Positions 52,739 through 62,870 of a DNA stretch of 64,000 nt are shown in pieces. The DNA lies in NCBI RefSeq assembly GCF_905475345.1, contig NC_066610.1, positions 1,065,886 through 1,129,885 of the forward strand, read 5' to 3'. Both the position numbers and the translations under genes were made by a program. Within the stretch, counting starts at the first letter, position 1, and every line of letters starts with the position of its first letter. Under the pieces are notes generated by a model. That model ran no database searches and had not been told where the DNA came from. It worked only from the letters and a program-made list of their open reading frames with translations. This DNA is from Vespula vulgaris (taxonomy: Eukaryota > Arthropoda > Insecta > Hymenoptera > Vespidae).

Positions 52739-53300
52739 ACTTCCGTCTGTTGTAACTTTCTAACAGCGACTGACTTCAACCCTCAATGTTTACACACGAA
52801 AGATCATTAAATATTCTATTCATTCCCCTTCTAATAAACTCTTAACCATTCATTTCTAACGTAACCCTTAGAAATTGTTTTGCAATCGATACAGTCCGTA
52901 AAACTTTTGCAATATTTTATACCTTTCTTACATTTTCGGTCAGTATTATACAATTAAACACCTGCGTCACTTCCCGATAATTATTTCATTTTCTTACCCT
53001 ACCTTTGCATCGTAAAGTATCTCATCCCTTCTCCAGCAAGCGCATGCGCGTTGCAAACCCACCCCTCCTTATCGTCGTACTCTCCCACAGTTTATTTTTG
53101 TTACTCGAACGAGACAGACGTATCATGTACTTCAATAAAGAAAAAAAAAATCTGAGTTAATCCTTAGCACGTCAGCGTTATATTCTTATCATTTCAATGT
53201 TAATAAGTGTGATAATAATTGATCGTTTGTTATTCATATCCATTTGAACATTTTTTAATTTGTTTGATCGAACATATTAGCAGGATGTGTCACTTCAAAC
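52739..53300. promoter_or_regulatory. Upstream module of gene 15, donor lost
   Basis: GCATGCGC intact at 53042-53049, 304 bp upstream of the ATG. The distal donor site reads GCAGGATGTGTCACTTC near 53279-53295, so GTRAGT is lost. Up to about 53000 the block matches gene 14 almost exactly, then it diverges, another exchange point close to the core. Confidence 0.55.
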
Positions 53301-53574
53301 AGGCCAACGTTATTATTTTCAGTTTGATGGAGAAAATATTAAGGACAGTAGTTATACTATTTGAAATGAAATTTCGGATAGTGAAAAGAATTTTTTAATG
53401 AGATCATTTATTTTCCAGTACTTCTTCATGTTGAACTCCATATTTTTTTATTTTTTCCTCGTTTTTTCATCAATTGCATCTTTTTTTCTTTTGCAGAAAA
53501 GTTTCTTAAAAGTGTATGTATATAATATATATAATTTATATATATATATAAATTAATATATATATAATTAAGAT

Positions 53575-53611
<37 letters not shown>

Positions 53612-54092
53612 TCAAAATATAATTTCTTATTTAATATTTGTGTTCATATATTTGTTCATCATCTCTGAAATTTTAAAACATCAATATGTACACTCAAAAT
53701 ATGTATATATATATATATATTTCTACACAAAAGTATTCGAGAATTATTATTCAAGTGTTTTATAATTGTTTAAAATAACGTTATTTCATAATTATTATTT
53801 TATTCAAATTCATGCAAACAGTATTCTTCTTCTTACAACCACTTCTCTTTACTGAAATTAATCGATCAAAAAATTTAATAGCCCTTAATTAAGCACAAAG
53901 TGTTGTTATACATTCCACATATTAAATATACAAACAGAAACATTAGAAATTAATATGTGAAAGATAAATTCTTTCATGTATTTAATATTCTATTAATCAA
54001 TTTTCGATAATTATAAAACAACAGTTGTATTGCATTTCTACATCCCTTTATAATCAAGAACCATAATATAGCATTTCTTTCTTTAATTAAAT
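53301..54092. other. Intergenic remainder between genes 15 and 16
   Basis: Very AT-rich. Includes imperfect TATA tracts at 53519-53610 and 53702-53722. No coding remnant seen. Confidence 0.5.
53578..53611. repeat. (AT)n microsatellite
   Basis: TA run of about 32 bases within a longer TA-rich stretch starting near 53519. Confidence 0.85.
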
Positions 54093-56081
54093 TCATTGCA
54101 AGTTATAAAATACCATAGCGAATGAGAATGACGATCGCATTAACTGTTAAAAAAAATTTCTATTAGCATAAAATATTTAATTTATATCAATAATTTGAAA
54201 CATTCGTATCCATTCGAATTCTTTACCGATGCATATAAATCGTGAGATATTTCTTTAAATCCCTCAAAAGATAGATTGCATTGCCTCATACTCTTCATTA
54301 TCAAAAGAAGTAAAATTTTTTGCGTTTTCAATGATAACGAATAAAACGGAATTTGACAACTGCAAAAAAAAGCAATTAATTTTACATAACAGGTATATCA
54401 TCTAACATCGATCATATAATACAAAATATTATTGAATTGATAAAATCAATTCCTTCGATTATATCAATTATGAAAGAAATCTGATTCCTCCAAACTAAAT
54501 AAAAATACTTACAATGTTATAAACACGTTGTCGTTGTGGTTTATTAATTTTTGTCCGAAATAAAAGTAAGCATAAATTACCAAAAGACATGCAATTACGT
54601 AACAAATATTTGTTAAACCTTCTGTTTTCGTTACCTCGAAGGAAATCACCTGAAATATCTAGAAAAAAAAATTCTAATCATTTTCGATAAAGTGAATAAG
54701 TACATAGGAATTTGATATATTTTCTTTATTTTTTTCTCTCTTAAAAAATATCTTACTCACGTAAAAATAATCTACCATAATAAAAATTAACGCCAAGAAA
54801 ACTTCGAACAAATGTATTGCTTCGTAAAATAATTTTATTAAATCGACAAATCTTGAAATATGCGAAAGAAAAAATTAATATAAATGAAGCTATCAATAAT
54901 TTACAAATGACCTTGCCAAATAAAGATACAAACTCGATCGCTTTAGTATAGTATTCTATGATATCGACTATCCATTTGTTTTCCTCTGCTAATTCGATAC
55001 TACTATTGATGTTATCGAAATTATGTAAATTTTTTTTAAATCTTTCATTTACTCTCCACCTATAACAAATACACGATACTACAAAATGCTTATTAACAAC
55101 TTATAAAAATTACATGATATTTAGTGATTACTCACTCAACGATGTTAAACAGTGCACAAGCGTGCTGTATTACTGCTATAAACATTGAATAGTTAGCAAC
55201 TCCTACCGTACATAGAATAACTATAACTACATATTGAAACGAAAGTACAATGTAATATAACATATGATTTTTCTTGGCATAATCAATAACAACTGGTATT
55301 ACCAATTCATTTTCATTTATTAAACCAAAAATGTATTGAAAGTTACTTATCAAAGATGGAAAGATCAAAAATCCGACATACAGATAAAAGTTGACTAAAA
55401 GGATGAAAGCATTAATAAATATTCACAACGATAATCACGACGTTTGTTTCTATCATATTTTACTTACTTGCGATTGTAACTGTACAGAAACTACTTACAT
55501 CGGCATATTTTTTCAATATTGTTAATTCTGGCTTGTTTGCCAGAACATCCCAATCTCGATTAATACGATAAAAAATTTTCTTCATCTGAAAGTTTTAAAT
55601 AGTTACGTTCAATTGATTTTTATAAACGTCTACGGAATAGAAAAGAGATCGTTATTAACGAAGTACAGACAATTCCACCATTCGACAATAAATTGTAATA
55701 GCAAGATCCGAAGCATAGTGTAGGCAAAGTCGTTTCCAATAATTTGGCGATCGAATTTAATTTTCTTTCCGACATTATCAGATAATAAATCTAGGTAAAC
55801 AAACCCATAATATTGTTGTGTGTATAATTGGTACCATGTTTTTAAGTAATATACAATATAATTTATTTTATTAAAAAATCATGTAAAAATAATTATAGAT
55901 TGTCCAAGTAAATGACACTTACCTGATTAAGTGAACCGACGACTATCAAAATATTTAAGAAGCAAACATAAAAAAGTTGCTTGAACGATGTTCGATAGTC
56001 CCATAATCCAAGGATTCGAAATAATAAACGATTGTAAACGTAATACTCGTTGTCGACATAACGTTCCTCTCTCAAAAGCAT
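54093..56081 (-). CDS. Odorant receptor gene 16 (7tm_6), nine exons, 400 aa
   Basis: Exons in coding order: 55923-56081, 55671-55790, 55468-55585, 55136-55394, 54934-55059, 54761-54851, 54513-54658, 54227-54359, 54093-54143. The most compact gene (1989 bp). Start MLLREERYVDNEYYVYNR; exon 3 MKKIFYRINRDWDVLANK and ADVSSFCTVTIAS; exon 4 YIFGLINENELVIPVV and GVANYSMFIAVIQHACALF; exon 5 WRVNERFKKNLHNFDN; exon 7 IFQVISFEVTKTEGLTNI with GQKLINHNDNVF; exon 8 MRQCNLSFEGFKEISHDL; end FSFAMVFYNLQ. Intron 4 and 6 donors GTGAGT, intron 2 donor GTCTGT. No break seen. Confidence 0.91.
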
Positions 56082-56620
56082 ACTTCCGTCTGTTGTGACT
56101 TTCTAACATCGACTGACATCAAACCCCATATAATTCCGCAACATCATTAACTATTCTAATAATCCCCCATCTAGTAACCTCTTAATAATTCATTTTGATT
56201 GAAACCTTTAGAAATTGTCTCGCAAACGATACTGTCCGTAAAACTTTTATAATATTTTGTACTTTTCTTTCATTGTCGGCCAGTATTATACAATTAAACA
56301 TCTGTGTCTCTTTCCAACAATTATTTCATTTTCTTACCCTATCTTTGCATCGTGAAGTACTTCATCCCTTCTCTAGCAAGCGCATGCGCAGTGCGAACTC
56401 ACCCCTTCTTACCGTCTTATGCTCGCGCAGTTTATTTCAGTCACTCGAACGAGACGGATGTATCATGTACTTCAGCAAAAAAGAATCTGAGTTAATTCTC
56501 ATAACGTTATATTCCTGACCTAATGTATATAAGAAATTATCGTTCGATGTTAATATTTATCTGAACGATCATTACGTTGTTCAAGCAAATAAATATGCAG
56601 GGTAAGTCACTTGAAACAAA
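56082..56620. promoter_or_regulatory. Upstream module of gene 16
   Basis: GCATGCGC at 56392-56399, 311 bp upstream of the ATG, the largest spacing in the array; plus-strand donor GTAAGT at 56602 (ATGCAGGGTAAGTCACTTG). Followed by two further copies of the donor segment. Confidence 0.6.
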
Positions 56621-57414
56621 CCAACATTATTTTTGATTTGACGAACGAATTTTTCGAGACGATAGTTATATCGTTTCAAGGTGAATATCGAATTGTATAT
56701 AGAATTTTTTATTCAGAATCATTTCTTTTTTTTTCTACAAGATTTTGAGATCATTAATACTCTTTTTTTCTTTTATTTTTTTTTTTCTTTAAGGATCCTA
56801 CAATTTTTTTTATTAATTAATACTCTTGCTAGTTCGTCATTCAATAATTTTTCGAGCAAATAAAAATATATATGTTCAAGCATATAAATATACAAGGTGA
56901 GTCACTTGAAACAAACCAACATTATTTTTGATTTGACGAACGAATTTTTCGAGACGATAATTATATCGTTTCTAGGTGAATATCGGATTGTGTATAGAAT
57001 TCTTTGTTCAAAAACATTTTTTTTTTTTTACAAGATTTCGAGATCATTAATATTTTTTTTTCTTTTCTGTTTTTTTTAAGCATCCTACAATTTTTTTTTT
57101 TTTTTTAATTAATACTCTTGCTAGTTCATCATTCAATAATATTTCAAGTAAATAAATATACACGGTGAGTCGCTTAAAACAAGCCAACATTATCTTTGAT
57201 TTGACGAACGAATTTTTCGAGACGATAGTTATATCGTTTCGAGATGAATATCGAATTTTGCTTAGAATTTTTTGTTCAGAATCATTTTTTTTTTTTTTAT
57301 AAGATTTGGAGATCATTAATATTCTTTTTTTTCTTTTCTTTTTTTTTAAGGATCCTACAATTTTTTTTTTTTTTAATTAATACTCTTGCTAGTTTATCAT
57401 TCAATAAAAAGATG
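56599..57414 (+). repeat. Three tandem copies of the donor-downstream segment
   Basis: Units begin GGTAAGTCACTTGAAAC (56601), GGTGAGTCACTTGAAAC (56896) and GGTGAGTCGCTTAAAAC (57164), periods about 295 and 268 bases. Each continues GATTTGACGAACGAATTTTT, a TTTTTC-rich tract, and ends with ACTCTTGCTAGTT(C/T)(G/A)TCATTCAATAA. Each repeats a plus-strand GTRAGT, so this upstream region has three donor-like sites in a row. The low-complexity open frames across the T tracts are not genes. Confidence 0.85.
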
Positions 57415-57607
57415 TTATGGCATAACCTTGAAAAGCCATTAGATCGCAATATATTTCGAAAAAATACATATAAACAAAGGTAGAAATGTGAAAATAACTT
57501 TTGAAGAACAAAGTTTTTCGATATATTCTCTATTCCAGAAACCAGAAATACTGTATTTGCAGAAGATATCATAATCGTCTATCATAAGGTATTTTCGTAA
57601 GCCAAAT
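57415..57607. other. 3' flank of gene 17
   Basis: AT-rich spacer before the gene 17 stop codon, similar to the stretch before gene 8 (25800-25981). Nothing else seen. Confidence 0.45.
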
Positions 57608-59836
57608 TCATTGTATTTTATAGAATACCATAGCGAAAGAAAACGAGAAGCGTAAGAACTATTACAAAATATTTTAATTAGTATAAACTGTTTGATGTCA
57701 ATCATAAACTGCATACATCTAAGTGCATAAAATCTATTACCGAAGCAAACAGATTGTGGGAGACATCTCTCACACCCTTCAAAGATAAATTGCATACTCT
57801 CATGCACTTCATTATCAAAAAAAGTAACATTTTTTGCGTTTGTAATGATAACGAATAAAATGGAATTTGACAGCTGGAAAGAAAATTGATCGGTCTTGTA
57901 TAATATACATATTCATGGGACACAATCTAATAAAATATAAAAATATTATTCAGTCGGTACATAAGCACGTGCGGATTGATCGAATATGAAGAAAATCAAA
58001 TTTGTTTTTTCGTCGAATGAAAAAGATCACGTTCGAGATTTCGTTCTATACGCAATTTGCTGTTTTTGGAATTTTTATTCTGCGTTTAGAATTTGTCATA
58101 AAAAAACATGCATATTTGTGTTGTTCCAACTAATGAAGAAACAGGCAATTGTCAAAAGATATATTCAACGTGAAATGAAAACCGCACGATATTATGGACC
58201 TTCAAACAATCCGTACCATCCAAATAAAAATACCTACAGTGTTAGACAAACGTTATTGTTGTGGTCTATCAGTTTTTGTCCAAGAAAAAAATATGCATAT
58301 ATTACCGACAGAGATGCTACAATGTAACAAATATTTGTTAAACCTTCAGTTTTGGTTACTTCGAAGGAAAGTAACTGAAATATCTGAAAACAAATTCCGA
58401 ACATTATCGATGCAATGAGTGTATAAAAATTCTCCTTTCTTTTTTTTTTCCTTTTTAAGAAATATCTTACTCACGTAAAAATAATCTATTATGACAAAAA
58501 CCAATACCAAGAAAGCTTCAAACAGAAATACTGTTTCGTAAAACAATTTTATTAAATTGACAAATCTTGAAATAAGTCAAAAAGAAAATAACGTAACGTT
58601 AAGATATTTCGATTATTAAATTGTATAAATAATTAAAGCTTATTATATAATATATATAAAAAATAATTATATAATTAATTATATATTATATAATAGCAAT
58701 ACATGGATACAAACTCGTTTGCGTTTTTATAAAATATTATAATATCGATCATCCACTCGTTTTCATTAGCCAATTCGACTTTACTATTGGCATAGTAGAA
58801 ATTTTTTGGTTCTTTTCTAAATCTTTCATTTACTCTCCATCTACAATAAATCGATACAATAAATAAAATCGGTAATTTCTTTTTTGGATGATATTAGTAT
58901 CGTCCTTATCGATTACCTACGTGACAATGTTAAATATTGCACAAGCATGTTGTATGATTGCTATAAACATGGTATAGTTTGCAACTCCTACCGTGCAAAG
59001 AATGATTATACATAAATATTGAAGAGAAAGTTGAAAATAGTAGCGCATTTGATTTTTCATGAAAAATTCAATACGCAGTGGTAACATTAATTCGGTTTCA
59101 TTTATTATGCCAAAAAAGTAATGAATGTTACTTAAAAAGGATGGAAATATCAAAAAGACAATATACAAATAGAAACAGACTAAAAGATAAAAATATACAT
59201 TATAATGAATTTTGATAATACAAACTCTTCTAACATGTTTATGTTATATTTTACTGACTTGTTATTACAACCGTACAAACTCTGCTTAAACGAGCATATT
59301 CTTTCAATATCATCAATTCCGGTTGATTCGTTATTTCCTCCCAATCGCATTTGATACGATAAAGAATTTTCTTCATCTGAAATTTCCATATACGTGTCTA
59401 AATTAATTATTACAACGACACGGTAATTATAATAGCAAAAAAGAAATTATATATTTATATTTTTAAAGAACTACAGACAATTGTACCACCCCTTAATAGA
59501 TTATAATAACAAGATCCAAAGCATAACGTCGGTAATGTAATTTCCAATAATTTAGCGAATGATTTTATTTTTCGTTTTGACGTGAATAGCGCATAAATCT
59601 AAATGTACAAAAATCTTCCATATTACTCCAATGTGAGGTAAAATATCATTGAATACAATCAAGTTTACAAAACTTACCTCTTCGGACAATTCAAAAATTA
59701 CGATAATATTAATACAGCAAACATAAATCAATTTCTTAGACGACGTCTGATAGTCCCATAATCCAAGGATTTTAAATAATAAACGATTGTAAACGTAATA
59801 CTCATTGTCGATAAAATCTTCCTCTCTCAAAAGCAT
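57608..59836 (-). CDS. Odorant receptor gene 17 (7tm_6), nine exons, 400 aa
   Basis: Exons in coding order: 59678-59836, 59479-59598, 59259-59376, 58921-59179, 58715-58840, 58475-58565, 58238-58383, 57741-57873, 57608-57658. Start MLLREEDFIDNEYYVYNR; exon 1 ends IIVIFELSEE; exon 2 IYALFTSKRKIKSFAKLL; exon 3 RIKCDWEEITNQPELM; exon 4 HYFFGIINETELMLPL and GVANYTMFIAIIQHACAIF; exon 5 WRVNERFRKEPKNFYY ending KNANE where others read NNAIE; exon 7 IFQLLSFEVTKTEGLTNI; exon 8 MRVCNLSLKGVRDVSHNL; end FSFAMVFYKIQ. Most upstream intact gene of the array; its 3' half is nearest to gene 8. Intron 2 donor GTCTGT, intron 3 GTCAGT, intron 4 GTAGGT. No break seen. Confidence 0.91.
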
Positions 59837-60390
59837 ACTTCCGTCTGTTGTGACTTTCTAACATCGACTGACATCAAACCCCATACAATTCCGCAACATC
59901 ATTAACTATTCTAATAATCCCCCATCTAGTAACCTCTTAATAATTTATTTTGATTGAAACCTTTAGAAATTGTCTCGCAATCGATACTGTCCGTAAAACT
60001 TTTATAATACTTTATACTTTTCTTTCATTGATGACCGGTATTATACAATTAAACATCTGTGTCTCTTTTCAATAATTATTTCATTTTCTTACCCTATCTT
60101 TGCATCGTAAAGTACTTCATCCCTTCTCTAGCAAGCGCATGCGCATTGCAAACTCACCCCTTCTTACCGTCTTATGCTCGCGCAGTTTACTTCAGTCACT
60201 CGAACGTGACGAACGTATGATATACTTCAACAAAAAGAATCTAAGTTAGTACTTAACACGTCAACGTTATGTTTCTATTATTTGAATGTTAACAAGGATA
60301 GAATCAATGATCGTTGGATGTTAATATTTATCTAAATCATCGTTCGTTTGATCGATCGAACTAATACGCAGGGATAATCACTTAAAATAG
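59837..60390. promoter_or_regulatory. Upstream module of gene 17, donor lost
   Basis: GCATGCGC intact at 60137-60144, 301 bp upstream of the ATG. The donor position reads ACGCAGGGATAATCACTTA near 60367-60383, so GTRAGT is lost. First 280 bases nearly identical to the gene 16 module. Confidence 0.55.
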
Positions 60391-60817
60391 CTCAATATTA
60401 TTTTCTGTCTTATGGAGAAAATGTTAAGGGCATTAGTTATACTGTTTCATAGAAAATTTCGAATTGTATATAGAATTTTTTATCTTTTCATCGGTAAGAA
60501 TTTTTTTTCAATATCTTTTTCGAGATTTCGAGGTCATCGTTATTTTTTCAGAACATATGTCTAGAATTTTTCTTTTTTCTTGCAATTATGTCAATTCCTG
60601 TAGCATTTCTAAATTTTACAATATGGAAAAATGATTTTGTTTATTTGGAATTGTGTATAAAATGATTGTTGAATAACGCAAATGTAACAATGTACTGTTT
60701 CTTTTTCTGTTGAGAGTTAAAAAACAGTTTTTATAAACTGAATTTCACGTTCATATTATTTCGGACAATGATTTCTTATTTGATATCGATGATGAGGTTC
60801 TTCTAAATATTATTATT

Positions 60818-60856
<39 letters not shown>

Positions 60857-61226
60857 TTTATTTTTCAATGATTACGTTAATTATTTCAATAATTAATATT
60901 TTTTTATTTCCTAATTTCTTAGAACAATGATATTATATTATAAATATTATTCTATTAAGTATCATACAAAACAATATTCTTTTTTATCAATTATTCTATT
61001 AAATCGATATTAATCGATAAAAAAATTTGTCAATGAAAAGACACAAAGATTTATAATTCATTTAAAATACTAAATACACAGAGTGATGTGAAACACTTTT
61101 TTTCAAGGATAAAAAATATTCACATGCAATTAGTATTTGAGAATTAAAAAACAACAATTAAATAATATTGTATATCACTATACAAGGATCGACTATCGTA
61201 CAATATTTTTCCCTCCTTTAAATTTT
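60391..61226. other. Spacer upstream of gene 17
   Basis: AT-rich, with a TA run at about 60823-60852. From about 61080 it matches the 3' flank found after genes 12-15 (GATGTGAAACAC, then AACAACAATTAAAT), announcing the decayed gene copy that follows. Confidence 0.5.
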
Positions 61227-61467
61227 AAATTTCAACTTAAACAATATTATAACGAATGAAAATGACGTATGTATTAACTATTAAAAAAGATATCGATTAG
61301 TATAAAACATTTAATACCAATCATAGCCTATATATACATACATATATGTATATACATATATATATAAAATCTTTTACCAAAGCACACATAACGTGCAATA
61401 TTTCTTTATAAAAAAAAGAAAAGTAACATCTTTAATGACGAACGAATGAAACAAAATATGAAAGCTC
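61227..61467 (-). pseudogene. Odorant receptor remnant: exons 9 and 8 only
   Basis: Exon 9 relic 61227-61277 reads LIHTSFSFVIILFKLK and the stop codon is lost (TTT in its place), though the acceptor TTAATAG is kept. Exon 8 relic 61378-61467 keeps its donor (GTAAAAG) and scattered matches to the gene 12-15 version, but about 60 bases of its middle are missing and the rest is off frame. Exons 7-1 are absent; 100 bases beyond, the sequence passes into decayed upstream flank. A dead eighteenth copy that marks the upstream edge of the array. Confidence 0.8.
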
Positions 61468-61559
61468 GAAAAGAAAAAAAAAATAATTCATCTTAACACA
61501 TATATACCTAATCCAATCCATTATACTTTCATCACACGAATCTAACGCATGTATCATTT

Positions 61560-61690
61560 ATTTCAACGATAAATAATTAACGCTTTAACGTTATATTTCT
61601 ATCATTCGAACTTTTAACAAGTTTATAACAAATAATGTATCTAATATTAATATCTATCGTTTATTTGCCGATATAACGCAATATAAGTAA
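61560..61690 (+). promoter_or_regulatory. Decayed distal upstream module joined to the pseudogene
   Basis: ATTAACGCTTTAACGTTATA, then CATTCGAACTTTTAACAAG and CTAATATTAATATCTATC match the distal half of the intact modules in order. The donor position is AATATAAGTAATCG, so GTRAGT is not clearly kept. The palindrome core and all proximal sequence are missing, consistent with one deletion from intron 7 into the promoter. Confidence 0.65.
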
Positions 61691-61739
61691 TCGAACTGTA
61701 TTAAAAAAATATTCCGTCCTTTCTTGAAATCGTCCTATC

Positions 61740-61800
61740 TCTCTCCTACACACACACACACATATATACACACAAATGAATATATATATATATATATATA
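61740..61800. repeat. CA and TA microsatellites
   Basis: ACACACACACACAC at about 61748-61761, then ATATATACACAC, then a TA run at 61781-61800. Confidence 0.85.
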
Positions 61801-62060
61801 CATGGAGAGACACGTGGTCACGGTTGTATGCCTTCGTATGTGATCACATTACGAGATATGTATGTACTTTCTCGGTAGAGGCGATAGAATGTAGGCGTAA
61901 TGTCCACGTTCTAACGTTCTGCTACTGGCATAAAAGCCATGCTAAAGGAAACAGTAACGATATAGAAGCGTTATCAGTAACGTTGCTCTACCGACGTTAA
62001 GTTTATTGCCGATACGTGCCGTTTATCGGACCATGCTACATTTAGTTAATTAAACAGCGC
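61801..62060. other. Balanced-composition segment, unassigned
   Basis: About 250 bases of noticeably higher GC and complexity than the surroundings, in the middle of low-complexity DNA. A 74-codon plus-strand frame (61776-62000) crosses it but starts inside a TA repeat and shows no family motif. Small inverted repeats are present (TGGCATAAAAGCCA at 61926-61939). It could be a conserved non-coding element, a UTR or a mobile-element relic; I do not recognise it. Confidence 0.35.
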
Positions 62061-62087
62061 TCTCGTTTACTCGCCATTTCTCATTTA

Positions 62088-62265
62088 TCTCATGTGTGTA
62101 TGTGTGTGTGTGTATGCATGCATGCATGCATTTGTATATATACGTATATACGTATGTGTATGCGTATATTTGTATAGTATAAGTGTATATGTGTACGATG
62201 AAAGTTAATATAAAAAAAATAGATCGATACGATCGACATGATCGATATGATCGATACAAATGATG
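62088..62265. repeat. Simple repeats: (TG)n, (GCAT)n, TACG/TATG, and GATCGA array
   Basis: TG run 62093-62113, GCAT x4 at 62114-62131, TATA/CGTA mixture to 62190, then a GATCGATA/GATCGACAT array at 62221-62260 built of the self-complementary ATCGAT. No gene evidence. Confidence 0.8.
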
Positions 62266-62543
62266 ATTAAGAGAAAAACAGAGGAAAAGAAAAAAAAAAG
62301 AGAGAGGAAGTATTAGAAAGAAAAATTTTTTCATTTCCGCTCTCGAAAATCATGCGCACAGAAAGAAATTCAATTTTTTAATCGGAATTTCTTTCTTTTT
62401 TCTTTTCTCATTTTTCGGTTCTCATTTTTTATTTACTCGAAATTGACGACAGTGGGTGTAATCGTTTCAATCACTCGTCTCTCGGAACGTAATTATTGAA
62501 AACAATGTTAATGCTATATAAAAAAATGAATATGGACTTATTA
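62266..62543. other. Spacer, nothing recognised
   Basis: Purine tract at 62266-62330, then T-rich sequence and a short stretch of mixed composition (62425-62500). No gene or known element seen. Confidence 0.4.
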
Positions 62544-62671
62544 ACAAAAGTTAAGGAACAAAGTAATCGTTCCTCTATTTTTATATATTTTTCATCTTCC
62601 GAAATACATAGTATAAAAAAAAAATATTCTATAAAAATAGGCGAACGATTACTTTGTTTCTTAACTTTTGT
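62544..62671. repeat. Long inverted repeat / hairpin, 41-base arms
   Basis: Arms 62544-62584 and 62631-62671 are reverse complements at 38 of 41 positions, around a 46-base AT-rich loop. Both arms contain ACAAAGTAATCGTTC. Candidate miniature inverted-repeat element or a transcribed hairpin precursor; no flanking target-site duplication could be settled in this TA-rich DNA. Confidence 0.8.
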
Positions 62672-62689
62672 CGCTAAGTGTATATATGT

Positions 62690-62822
62690 GTATATATATA
62701 TATAGATATGTATGCGTGTGTAATTTGTAAGATAATTGTAAATATTAATATAAATAAATCTGTCAAATTCGGCCATTAACATCTAGACATTTTAATATGT
62801 ATATATATATATACATATATAT

Positions 62823-62870
<48 letters not shown>

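Noticed and set aside
2851..56610. AP-1-like site TGAGTCA in the upstream modules
   Set aside because: TGAGTCA is present in genes 1-6 and 8-10 only. Genes 7, 11, 12, 13, 14 and 16 break it (GTAAGTCA, GTGAGTCT, GTGAGTTT, GTAAGTTA) while keeping GTRAGT, so a splice donor explains the pattern better.
57047..57572. Overlapping Phe/Lys-rich open frames on both strands
   Set aside because: Products of T/A homopolymers inside the triplicated segment upstream of gene 16.
77..59836. Gustatory receptors rather than odorant receptors
   Set aside because: The late-loop and C-terminal pattern (PFY-LSL--QK-LL, then SHD-FA, then S-FSFAMV) and the nine-exon layout fit the 7tm_6 odorant family of Hymenoptera; the gustatory TYhhhhhQF signature is not present.
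77..61467. CRISPR-like or bacterial repeat array
   Set aside because: The repetition is of 3.3-3.6 kb gene units with spliced exons; the window is eukaryotic.
62050..62334. 94-codon minus-strand open frame
   Set aside because: Its product follows TG/TA microsatellites and a GATCGA repeat; no coding signature.
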